Below are positions 1 to 9,755 of a stretch of DNA of 64,000 bases, piece after piece. The stretch spans positions 159,911-223,910 of the forward strand of contig MU863934.1 in assembly GCA_033296885.1 (NCBI GenBank), in the 5' to 3' direction. Both the position numbers and the translations under genes were made by a program. The notes beneath the pieces are model-generated. The model was not told where the DNA came from. It searched no databases and was given only the letters and a program-made list of their open reading frames with translations. The DNA is from Triangularia verruculosa. Taxonomy: Eukaryota; Ascomycota; Sordariomycetes; Sordariales; Podosporaceae. The first letter of the stretch is position 1. Every line of letters begins with the position of its first letter.

Positions 1-292
1 GGCCTTTTCGTACACTTCTGTGAACTGGCCGTCCAAGGGCAGCAAAGGCGTTCAGAGTAGCCTGGCTTAAAGCAAGTTTCAGATGGCCAACATCAACACC
101 TTGGAAAACTTCGGCGACATTCTCCTCTGTTGTCGAAGTCAGCCATGTTTCTAAGTCCAGGGCAAAGTCGCCAATAGCTATCGCTGGACGAGGAGTGTGA
201 TTGTCGGGGCTGCTGATGATGCCAAAGGGGATGTTGGCCAGAGAGAAGTCGCTAGAGGGGCTGTAGTCGGAGATCCAGGATTCGTTTGCCAT
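1..292 (-). CDS. fahA: Fumarylacetoacetase, N-terminal 97 codons (runs off the window)
   Basis: Reading the minus strand from the ATG at 290-292 gives an uninterrupted frame to the window edge. It starts MANESWISDYS and contains FGIISSPDN, RPAIAIGDFALDLE and LGRPVHRSVR. This is the small N-terminal domain of fumarylacetoacetate hydrolase, where the family motif is close to PFGVFS..PRxGVAIGDxxLDL. The enzyme cleaves fumarylacetoacetate to fumarate and acetoacetate, the last step of phenylalanine/tyrosine breakdown, in the cytosol. The catalytic and metal-binding C-terminal domain lies outside the window. No intron is seen in this piece. In Aspergillus the gene clusters with hmgA and maiA; whether that holds here cannot be seen. 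Identity rests on motif recognition. Confidence 0.85.
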   Translation of the reverse strand, partial: MANESWISDYSPSSDFSLANIPFGIISSPDNHTPRPAIAIGDFALDLETWLTSTTEENVAEVFQGVDVGHLKLALSQATLNAFAALGRPVHRSVRKG

Positions 293-1163
293 TTTGCTCC
301 AACTTTCTGGTGCCTAGTCGTCAAAAGCGAGTGTGACTTGAGACCTAAATGTCTTGTGTTGTCTGGAGAAGGGAGGTGTTCAGGCAACACCGGCGCGGGA
401 CTGGACCGACGGAAGCCGAGCACCCCGCATTAGCCCGTTCCCCGCGATTCCGCGTATACCACCGACCCTGTGGTCTTCAAAGCTTCCAGGTTGTCAAGTA
501 ACTCCAACTTGATGGTCGGCTAGCCTATCCCGCTCTGACTATGGACAGTGGGCCGAGCAAGGCCACTGGCAATTCAACCAACATTGTTACACCTAATTTT
601 AACTGAGATGGATCCCGTATAAATACACAATTTCTACCAGGAACAGGGCACGCTGTTAGGATATCCCATGACTCAAGTTATGTTGAGGCTCCGACGTCTT
701 ATGACGCTGGTTTTTAGGAGATGCAAAGAACGAGAGTGCATGCCCAACGTCAAGTCAAGCTACCTGATACAGGGGCGAATAACAAGACTCGGTACCTGAA
801 AGTCAGACCAACAAACCGAGAGGACCAAAAACTGCCCCGTCTCTTGAAGTAAGAAGTAAAACAAATAGGTAGAAAAGCTGAAGGATGTAGAGGTGGCAAG
901 AACAAAATAAGGGGCACCGTCAAGGTAAGGCTAAACGGCCTTGTCTGAGGCTGAGCTGTCAAATCGTCAAGACATTCCGATATATCTAAAAAACCCAAAC
1001 GCATCATTCACCACCGGGAGCAATACCCCCGAGCAGTCCGATACCCGTGCACAAGCCATAGAAGAAACCATCACACAAGGCTATAGAAAGACTCGGGTCA
1101 GTTCACCGTAATCAATCTGAACACAAGGACAATATGAGGAAGAAGCAGAGCAAAACGTACCGG
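293..1163. other. Intergenic: 5' flank of fahA and 3' flank of the VCBS pseudogene
   Basis: No convincing coding frame was found. A TATA-like word (gtataaatac) lies at 617-626 on the plus strand but has no gene to serve on that strand. The minus-strand fahA promoter should lie in the first few hundred bases after 292. Confidence 0.5.
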
Positions 1164-4005
1164 TCAATCCAGCCTTGTTCTGCTCATACCTGAGGCATCA
1201 CCAGGACCCAAAAAGGCCAAACAGGAGACAGGCACCCTAGGTGAGAAACCCGATGGGCGGTTATTACCAGCGACCACGCAATACCCCGTGATAATTCCAG
1301 TGGCGGGGTTTGGCGAGCCGTCCTGATTCTTGGACGGCGCCGGGTCGCCCGGGCAAGCTACGGTGCGGTAATTGCCCCGAGTATCCGTCACCATGACGCA
1401 CGTGTTGCTTCCAGACTTGGCCGGCGAGTAGCCGTTTCTTCCGAGACACTCGTCGCAGCTCATGTATTCCAAAAACTCGGTGTTGCGGTAGCACACCAAC
1501 TCTCCCGGTATCCTGCGGACGACGGGATCGTCGTTACAGGGGATCTCTGGCGGCGGTTTGGGGACGACGTCTTCACACCCACTGAGCCAAGCGGCGATGG
1601 CGCCCGTGGTCGGGTTCACGGCCACATAGCTCGCCCGCCCCGTCTTCTGGAGTTTGGCCCAGCGGACACAGTTGCCCGAGGTGCCGACGCCGCTCGCAAT
1701 CTCGCCGCCGTCGAGCCAGGCCGGTAGATTGGGGTAGTTGTTGTACCAGACGCGCGCCTTGCCTCTGGCGGCGCTGGTCCAGACGTAGTCGGCCTTGCCG
1801 TCGCCGTTGATGTCTTGGAACGAGATCTCCTCGGGCCGCTGGCCGATGCCCGAGGCGTCGGCTTGCGGCAATGGCTTCCAGATGGGCTGCGTGGATGATG
1901 TCCAGGTAGTTCGGTAGATGATGGTGCCGCCGTTGGGCTTGAGGAAGATATAGTCGGCGAGGCCGTCTCCGTCAATGTCGGCAAACCGGACATGGGCCCC
2001 GCGCCCGAGACCGCTCGCGACCTGGCCAATCCCCTCGAACCGCCAGCCGCTCGCGAAACCCGAGTCCGGGCCTCTGTTCAGATACACCGTCAGCGCCCCC
2101 GTCTTGGGATCCAGGATCAGGTAGTCGGCTTTGCCGTCGCCGTTGATGTCGGCAAGCTGCACCGTCGCAGCCCGGCCTCTGCCGGAAGCAATCGGTTGGC
2201 CACCGTAGAGAGGGCTCCAGCTCCAGCCGAGAACGTCATCCTGGTTCGGACCCTTGTTGATGTAAACAGTAATGGCGCCCGTGTCCGGGTGAAGCCGCAC
2301 ATAGTCGTCGAGACCATCACCATCAATATCGGCGAACCGGAGCCCGTCCATCGTCATGCTGGTGTCGGCACTGTTTTTGTTGTACCAAACCTCGAGAGCT
2401 CCGTTGTCACCGACGTGGATGTAGTCAGCCTTCCCATCGCCGTCCATATCGGCGAGTCTGATCTCGCGAAAAGGCTTGTTGATACCGCTCGCGATCGTCT
2501 TTGCAGGCCCTTGGTTGATATACACCGGCACGCCCTCCTTTTGCGTACGCTGGTTGAGGTAGCCGGTAAGACCTGCGTCTTCGTCCCAAGTGAGATAATC
2601 GTCACGGCCATCTCCATCTATCTGTTTGTTGCCCGCTCCCATGTCAGCTAACCTTTCAGTAAGTACCTACCGTTGTCGTGGGAATCACTCACATCTGCAA
2701 ACACAAGGTGGTCAACGTCGGGTGACGCACCCGATGCAATCCCCCCTTCACCCAAGAAAACCACGTCCTGTCCACCCACGGATCCAGTATTCAGCCAGTG
2801 AGCCAGGGAGCCTCTGGCGCCGATGTAGACGTAATCTGCCCTGCCGTCCCCGTTGATGTCCGGGAAGCGCAGCGTCTTCCAGTTGGCGTGGGGGACTCCC
2901 CGGGCCACCTGGCCACCCTCGACGAACTTCCATCCGTTAGCCCAGCCGCTATCAGGGCCGTAGTTCCACCAGACATTGATGGCCCCGGTATCTGGATTGA
3001 TTACGATGTAGTCGGCAAGCTAGATAGGTAATGAAGCAAGCTTTGTTAACAGAGGAGGGCAAATGAGGATGAGGAGAGGAAGAAAGAGAAGAAGTAAGTG
3101 GACAGGGATGAACTTACACCGTCGCCGTTCAAATCCGCAAGCTGGACTCCGGCAGCGGGACCTCGGCCGCTGCCAATGATGCCCCCATTGTTTCCGCATG
3201 GTGACTATGGGTCAGGAAGATTGTTCTTCCAGCAAATTATCATTCCGGTCACTGGGTCGAGCCAGACATAGTCTAAGCAGGAAAAGAGTGGCGGGTAAGT
3301 AACTGCAAAGCGAATATCAGCACAAAAATGATAGAACAAACTTACCGGCTTTCCCGTCGCCGTTCATGTCGACAAGCCGAACATACTTGGGGTCCTGGTC
3401 AATGCCAGAGGCAACCTGTCCGACTCCCTGCCAGCGGTTCGTAGTGAGCTGCCAACCACCCATCTGGCCCACCCCGAGGGCAATCTTGCCAGTGGAGAAC
3501 CAATGTGGCTTTGCCCTGCACACACCGGCATTGATAGCACCAGCCGCGGCGCTGGCGATGGTGGCTTTTGATGTTACCTGTACGGGACTGGTGCCCCAGT
3601 CGAGGGGAGGAATGTCTTTATCAAGGCCGCCATTCCTGTCGATGCTGTCGGCCCTGTCGGGGCCAGGGCCCACAGGCGCCGTGATCCAGGACTTGGGTAT
3701 CTGCGTCAAGAAGTCGAACCAGTAGTCTCCAATGACACGGTACCCTTGTTCTGCCGGGTGAATGCAGTCCGGAAAGAGGCTGGTGGGGATCGGCGTAAGG
3801 TTGGCAGCGAGGGCGTGCTTACCTGCCGCTCTCCGCAGATTTACAATGCCGGTCGAGTTATACTTTAGGGCGAATTTGAAAAAGCTTCATCCTGGCGGGT
3901 TCTGGGGGCTGATGCGTCGGCTTCGGCGCCCTGGGAAGCAGAAATTGCTGATGTGTGGCCCGGCAGTGAACTCAGTGCGAGGCACTGCCATAGTGAAAGC
4001 CACAT
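1164..4005 (-). pseudogene. Secreted SGNH/CE3-type esterase with VCBS (FG-GAP) repeats, disrupted
   Basis: Five coding blocks on the minus strand. A probable start at 4005 gives a signal-peptide-like segment (MWLSLWQCLALSSLPG). A block at about 3346-3880 holds the SGNH Asp-x-x-His motif (DCIHP, about 3758-3769) and the first repeat. Repeat exons follow at 3118-3272, 2693-3019 and 1164-2621, with introns 3273-3345, 3020-3117 and 2622-2692 in matching phase. The repeats are of the type ADIDGDGxxDY, the calcium-binding VCBS/FG-GAP beta-propeller. The C-terminus is cysteine-rich. Two defects are visible. The GDS(L) serine block that should lie between the signal peptide and DCIHP is absent and the two parts are out of frame near 3880. 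An in-frame TAG sits at 3205-3207 although both flanking introns keep phase. Intact relatives are secreted carbohydrate or acetyl esterases. Exact ends are uncertain. Confidence 0.65.
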
Positions 4006-4651
4006 GACTGTTGGTGTTTTGGTGGACTGGGTTGCGGTCGACAGCTCCCTCCAGAACACCAACTCTGGGCGGAAGGGCAGTCTTATACATGACAGACAGC
4101 CAAACCAACAACCTGAGTGCTGACTGTAAGTTGTAAGTCCCGGAGGGCAAAAGTGCCTCCTGATCACACTTTCATTAACCACTCGTTATTTATCGCCGAG
4201 GTTGTCACATGGAAGAAAAAACCATGTAGAATCTCATACCAACAGTCAAGGCTTTTGGGGGCTGTTGGAGGCCGCACTCCAAAAGATCAATCATTGATAT
4301 TACCATGATCCTTCGAAACTGCCTTTTGGTCAGCGCGGTTGGTAGACACTCGAGCCATGCATAATTGTGACCATATGTAAGTTGCACGGACCGGTCAGCT
4401 GACCATCAACCGCGACACAGTTTGAACTCTTTCAATATTGACAACGATAGTCTTGTAGCCTCTGTCCCAGAAAAGATAAAGTCCCCGGGGGAGGGCTGCG
4501 GGTGCCGGCAACAGTAGTCGAATTCTCGGGTTCTGTACCCGTTTCAGTGCCCTCTGGCACTTTTCTCTCGTCCGCCGCGGAGCCCCTGCCGGATTATTGA
4601 TTCATTTGTGATCATACAAAGCTCTCTACTAATGGTAAGCAACCCTCAAAA
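4006..4651. other. Intergenic, no gene seen
   Basis: Holds the former promoter of the VCBS pseudogene and the 3' flank of the RNase H-like gene. I looked on the minus strand for the missing GDSL block of the neighbouring pseudogene and did not find it here. Confidence 0.5.
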
Positions 4652-5479
4652 TCACAGCATAATCCCACACAACCTCGTAAACTCCTTCAGCAAAAGCCCA
4701 TCCTCCCTTTTGTTGTACGCCGCCATCCTCGCCGCCGCCTTCGTCTGCGCAATGAACTCTCCACCATCCTTGACTAGCCAAAACGAAACCTCACACCCCC
4801 TCTTTCTCAACTCCTCAACCGTATGCTGTAGCTCCTCCCACAGATCCCGATTGGCGTACTTCCTCCCCTGCCTTCCCGCCTTCGGCTTTCTCCATCTCCT
4901 GCTCACCCATCTAGGCAACCACTGCGTAGCCCCCATGACGATATACTCCAGATCAGTCAAGATCACCACCCTCCTCCACCCCTCCCCACTCCACGCCCTA
5001 AACTGCAGAGCCGCAATCACCGCGCGAAGCTTTGCCCGGTTGGACGTGTGATCAATCACATCACCCTGCGGCCCTTCCTGTTCCAGCGGAAAGGCAATCG
5101 TTCCAGTTATTCGCTGCTCGGGGTGTTGCGTCAAAGGTAGCGTGACAGCAGCGCTGGGGACACCCGGTGAGTTATTGAACTTGAAGGAGGAGCCCCCGAT
5201 GGGAGGGGATGATTTGTCAGCGTGCCGGCCGTTGTTGAGGCAGGACCCGTCGACGACGAGAAGGATCTCGCGGCTGTTGAAGCGGTTGACGAAACGGGGG
5301 TGGACGGGCCGGTCGGGGGCGCGCACAGTTTGTAAGGGAAAGTGAGCTTCCGGTGAGAGGGTGGGGTCCTCGGGGTAGAAGAGGGAGGCTGGTTGGACTC
5401 GGGACCGGCGGGTGAGTTTCTTGGTGGAGGGGTGATGATCCGTGTCCGGGAGGGCGAGGAAGATGGCGGGTCTGTCCAT
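4652..5479 (-). CDS. RNase H-fold protein with substituted catalytic acids
   Basis: Single exon of 275 codons from the ATG at 5477-5479 (MDRPAIFLALP). The frame stays open further upstream, but that part is low-complexity and not conserved-looking. The C-terminal two thirds has the RNase HI order: LLVVDGSC (first Asp), SNRAKLRAVIAAL (helix that normally carries Glu), ILTDLEYIV..WLPRW (third acid), and FWLVKDGGEFIAQTKAAARMAA-type end where the family has a final Asp. The helix Glu is Lys and the last Asp position is Gln, so two of the four metal-binding acids are gone. Many filamentous fungi carry RNase H-like proteins of unknown role. The fold is convincing; RNA/DNA-hybrid cleavage activity is doubtful. 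No transposase or reverse transcriptase part is attached. Confidence 0.75.
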   Translation of the reverse strand: MDRPAIFLALPDTDHHPSTKKLTRRSRVQPASLFYPEDPTLSPEAHFPLQTVRAPDRPVHPRFVNRFNSREILLVVDGSCLNNGRHADKSSPPIGGSSFKFNNSPGVPSAAVTLPLTQHPEQRITGTIAFPLEQEGPQGDVIDHTSNRAKLRAVIAALQFRAWSGEGWRRVVILTDLEYIVMGATQWLPRWVSRRWRKPKAGRQGRKYANRDLWEELQHTVEELRKRGCEVSFWLVKDGGEFIAQTKAAARMAAYNKREDGLLLKEFTRLCGIML

Positions 5480-5829
5480 TGCAACGGGTCCCGAGTCGCC
5501 GCTTTGAAAAAGGAGTGAGGCACGCAGAACCGTCAATACTGGTGAGATTGACGTTGGGAAATGAGCTCGCTTGCGGGACCTGTAAGGAAAAAGCAATAAA
5601 CGAAATCCCTGTGATTGGCGCGAAGCTCGTTTCCGAGCGATTGGGTCAGTTCCCCCCCCTCCCCCGCCATAATGAACAAAGGAGCGCCTTCCCAATACCT
5701 AAAGGTTTCGGTGCAAAATGATTGTTGTGCCGAGGACACAGACATGGCCAGCACCGGGACATGCAGCCTGGAAGCTTATTAGAGAAAATGAGCCCACAAT
5801 CTCCATATCTGCATTGCATTGGTCTACAC
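5480..5829. other. Intergenic between RNase H-like and SDR genes
   Basis: About 350 bp upstream of the RNase H-like start and downstream of the dehydrogenase stop; both genes are on the minus strand. No further feature recognised. Confidence 0.5.
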
Positions 5830-6860
5830 TCAAACCAGTCCCTCCCTCTCCTCAATCTCCTCCTTGGACCAGCACCACTTATCCTGCAGTTCCCTATCCA
5901 GCACCTTCTCGTACACCCCCTTCTCCCACCACTCCCCCCAGCTTGTCAAAAACATCTGTTCCCTATCACTCGGGAAGTCGTCCCTCGTAAATGCAGCCAG
6001 GATACTCTTCGCCCCATGTTCCACACTCTTCGCATCAGGCATGTCCATACCCAGCTTCATCCCCGATCCCCTCCCGATCCCAGTATTGGGGATCAGTCCG
6101 GGGGATACCGCCACAACTCTGCACTTCCCCTCCAGTCTTCTCCGCCACCACTGCGCGCTCAGCAGGTTCAAGAACTTTGTCTGGGCGTACGTGTCGTTCG
6201 GTTCCACCCCTGACCCAACCTCCAAGTCCTTCTCCAGCGTGGAGGGGTCGGTGACTCGGCGGATGGCACCCGAAGACACGAAAATGATCCTCGTGGCGGA
6301 GTCGATCAGTTTCTTCTCGAGCAAGTGCACGAGGTAATGTTGAGCTGAATTTTGTTAGTGCTAGGAATTCAAAAAGCTGTCCGAGGTTGGACATGATCAC
6401 CTACAAAGATGATTGACTACAAACGCCTCGCAAAACCCCGACTTCGAATCCTTTGCTGCTTTGTCTGTCCCGTCCGAGACAGCAGCGTTCAGGAGCAGGT
6501 AGTCGATCTTCCCATCTGGACCGAGCCGCTCAAGTGTCGCGCTGGCAAAGGAAGCCGTTGACTTGAGGCTTGAGAGTTCCAGCGGAAGGATGGACAGGAT
6601 GTGATCAGTCTTGGGGTAAGATAGTGCATTGTAGGCTTGACCGGTGCGATTGATATCCCGGGCCCCCAGGACTAGGTTGAGGTGGGCGGTGGACGGAGTG
6701 AGGCTTGTAGGGGAACTCAAAAGAATTTTGATGAGTTCGAAGCCCTGTTGAGGATGTCAGTAGAGATCGTCAAATGAGAGAGGATTGAGTGGCATACCAG
6801 GCCAGAAGACGTGCCAGTGGCAACAATGGTTTTGGTTGCTTGTGCTATGGAAGAAGTCAT
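5830..6860 (-). CDS. Short-chain dehydrogenase/reductase (SDR)
   Basis: Three exons on the minus strand, 6798-6860, 6405-6744 and 5830-6344, with introns of 53 and 60 nt and matching phase; 305 aa. The classical SDR signature is complete: TGTSSGLG (residues 15-22, cofactor loop), LLLNAA (NAG-like strand), IIFVSSG (catalytic Ser) and YAQTK (YxxxK catalytic pair). The order and length fit the retinol dehydrogenase/protochlorophyllide reductase-like branch common in ascomycetes, with NADP(H) as probable cofactor. The substrate cannot be told from sequence. The second half ends in a charged helix (WSKEEIEEREG) with no membrane segment. No biosynthetic neighbours suggest a pathway. Confidence 0.9.
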
Positions 6861-7432
6861 TTTGGGTGTGCTCAGTTGGAGGTTATTCGCCTTGACCTGC
6901 AGTTTGTTTTGGTTATGGGATGAAGTTACGTGTGAGTTGGAACGAATCAAGCAAGGGTCGGTTGAGGTGACATAGGGAGGGGGTTAAGTGGGTGCGATGA
7001 TGTAATCACTTCTATGGCTCAAACCTGGTGTGGTTTCACAACGTTGGCGACGAGAAGAAAATCAATGGCACCCAATACTGTCCACAAACGGCTTGAGATG
7101 TTTCTCTTTTAAACTTTGTAGGTATGCAACTCGGAGGTAGGACAAAACCCGCAATGTCCGGCGATTGGTAATCAAGCAGATGTTGGTTTCACACAACTCT
7201 TTCTGTGCGAACGAATGTAATGGAAACTCATCCCCTGAGCTCGACTATCTCAGGCTGTACCTAGGTATGGTCTTGTAAAGTTTTGGATCAAGCACCACTA
7301 CGGTCAATTGCTCCATTTTTCAAGGATTCAGACACAGATATGAGATCTGACACTAAGGTACAGTAGGTACTATCAATAAGAAACCCGTGAAAGTGAAAAG
7401 GCCATCAGCTTTGTGGCAAGATTTGTCCGCTG

Positions 7433-7850
7433 TTAAAGCTCTATGTTCATTCTGAGGTTCTTAATGTACTGGTTGAGGAATTCCTCGTCAGAAACACCGA
7501 TCATGGCCTTGCTGGAAGCCGCGAAGCGAGCAAATCTCAGGTAGATACCCAACTCCGAAGTCCCCGAATTTATTTCTACCACTGAAGGCGATAACTTGCT
7601 TGTGTTTGCCTCCAATATTCTCCAAGAAGAAACTCAGAGCCATGACCAGCCGCCTCAGAATCGAAACAGCGGCTATGCTTCTCCGAAATGGCCCAAAGTC
7701 TGGTGAGGTCTTGCAAGAGGGGTCAGTGACCGCTCCTAACCAATCCAGGGATCCATAGGCAGTGATACACGGCCTAGAATTGCTAGTAGCTGCTAGTCCG
7801 ATTCTGTAAAATACCACTTGACCTAGAGTACAACGATCATTGGCACCCAA
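7433..7850 (-). pseudogene. Possible coding relic, unrecognised
   Basis: Two minus-strand frames abut here. The downstream one ends with a segment rich in charged and hydrophobic residues (FARFAASSKAMIGVSDEEFL) closing at a stop at 7433. The upstream part can be read as LWAISEKHSRCFDSEAAGHG in another frame before a stop. They could be neighbouring pieces of one decayed gene or chance frames. No family recognised, no start context, no clear intron. Confidence 0.2.
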
Positions 7851-8424
7851 AGCGGCATAATACCTATTCCTGCAGTCTCCCCGTGGTCCAGTGCGGCACG
7901 GACTTTCAACTACCTTGACGACCGAGCAGGGGTTCCAGTAGATCTTTCCTGTATGGATCTAGCAGGTTGAGATCTAAGTGAACAGCTCAAGTTGCAGATA
8001 CCAGAAACAAGATATGGGTGCCTAGCTAGGAAATCTGGGTTAGGGCTACCTCGTCTTACTATACAAGGGTGGCGGCGTCACAGGCTGTTGTCATTGGTCT
8101 ACTCGGATCCAGCGCTTTGGGTTCAGGTATATAAACAGATTAATCACGGTCACATCGCCTCGGAAGATGGTGTTTAGTTTTGCAATAGTTAAATCCTCTT
8201 GAAGATCAGTTCACCAAACGAGTTTACGTCCAGGCGCGTAGCAACTACCCGAGTTTCCCATGATCGACTTCAATGTGCATCGTTTACTCCCAATGGCCTG
8301 GCTGCTCGGACTTTGTAGAAACTAGGTAACTAGGTACCCATCCCAAGAGATGACACAGACCAAGATAAACAACAAATCATGTTCTACTGCGAAAAGTCCC
8401 CAGATTCTTCCAGTCATCCCTCAC

Positions 8425-8432
8425 GTATAAAG
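8425..8432 (+). promoter_or_regulatory. TATA box of the small secreted protein gene
   Basis: gtataaag about 85 bp upstream of the ATG at 8517, followed by a C-rich/CACC-rich leader typical of strongly expressed fungal genes. Confidence 0.5.
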
Positions 8433-8516
8433 ACCCGACCTCCCCTTCCCCCTTAGTCGAACCATCCATCCCCATCAAACCCTTTCTCCAATCTCACAAG
8501 CACCACCACCACCAAA

Positions 8517-9086
8517 ATGCGCCTCCCTACCCTCCTCCTCACCTCCCTTCTTTACGTCCCCCTCGCCACCGCCAACTTCGACATCTACCTCGCCTCCCAA
8601 AACCTCCCCGTCGACGGCGGCGCCCACCTCACCACAATGTGGACCATCTTCCCCTCGGACCCCTCCTGCAACGACGTCTTCAACGGCGGCTACTACCTCG
8701 ACCAAAACGACGTCTCCGGCAACAAGATCGGCGTCCGTTGCGAGGGCAGCGGCTGCTTCGGCGGCGCCGCCTCCGACATAGACATCCTTGAGATGCACTT
8801 CACCAACAGCCCTCTCTACCATTGGAGTAAGTCTCCTATTCGCACCTAGCTACCTACTCACCCAAAGATAACCTAGCGGCTGACATAACCGTGAAAAGCA
8901 ATCTACAAGAACCGCGGGCACCCCTACAAGATGTACGGGTTGGACGGCAACACCTACGGGGAGTGCATACTCTTTCCTGGTGATGACTACCATTGCCCGA
9001 GGGGCGCCGAGACGCGGAGCGGTGTACGCAAGTTCCGGTGTCTGACGTCCTTTACTGTGGCTCAGATAAGGGCGGGCAGGCCATGA
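8517..9086 (+). CDS. Small secreted cysteine-containing protein
   Basis: Two exons, 8517-8826 and 8899-9086, joined by a 72-nt intron (donor GTAAGT, acceptor AAAAG) in phase; 165 aa. Residues 1-20 (MRLPTLLLTSLLYVPLATA) are a signal peptide. The mature part is small, has about six cysteines (SCNDV, RCEGSGC, ECIL, HCPRG, FRC) and no recognised domain. Codons end overwhelmingly in C, which together with the TATA box suggests high expression. Proteins like this are often called effector-like or small secreted proteins; the function here is unknown. Splicing is supported by continuation of cysteine-containing sequence across the junction. Confidence 0.75.
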
Positions 9087-9755
9087 AGTAACCTAGCCAG
9101 TCGGGAAATCGGGGTGTGTGTAGCTGATGAGAGAGTACCCGGCAGAATGGGAGGTGTAGAATAACCTGGACGCAATGAATATCGCTATGGAGAGCGGCGA
9201 GGGCCTCGGAAGGGAAGGTCCACGGACAAGTGCGGAACGTCTGAGGTTTGGCTGTGTATTTCACTGACTACCTTAGCTATTGAGAAAATGCAGGTTAACA
9301 TTCACACCATCTCAATTGCTGTTGCTCAATCTAGCTACCACTCCTATTCTAGCCTTCAAAGCTCAATGGACGCACCATCCTCATTTCATGTGTATATTTA
9401 GCAAACACTTATATCTCATCTCATAAACAAGGTCATCACATCATAACCAAAATCAGCCACCCACATTACCATGTATGCTGCTGTTGCACCCAAAAAGAGA
9501 AGCTCAAACAAAGAAACCCGCAACCAATCATAACCCAAAATCCACCTCCCAAACGCCCATAGTCCAAACACACCGTCGCCGTTCAAATTGCTTCGCTTGC
9601 CCACTCGAAATGCTCGCTCAAGTCAAAGTAGCCAACATGGCCTTCATCAACCTTGGCGGAGGACCTATCACATCACCCACATGTCAGTCTCGCCCTTGCC
9701 ACCATCCAAAAAGCAGTTGAAGAAAACGCACCGACTCCGGCAAACCGAGCACCGG
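9087..9755. other. Intergenic, convergent 3' flanks
   Basis: Lies between the 3' ends of the plus-strand secreted-protein gene and the minus-strand DUF8035 gene. No coding or repeat feature seen. Confidence 0.5.

Larger units (their letters stand above)
6861..8516. other. Long intergenic region (1.65 kb)
   Basis: Promoter of the minus-strand SDR on the left and of the plus-strand small secreted protein on the right. Contains a possible coding relic (7433-7850, separate entry) and several TAGGTACC-type words (about 7256-7270, 7355-7370, 8321-8340). Confidence 0.5.

Noticed and set aside
1992..2651. 219-codon plus-strand frame opposite the VCBS repeats
   Set aside because: Shadow of the repetitive, GC-rich minus-strand coding sequence.
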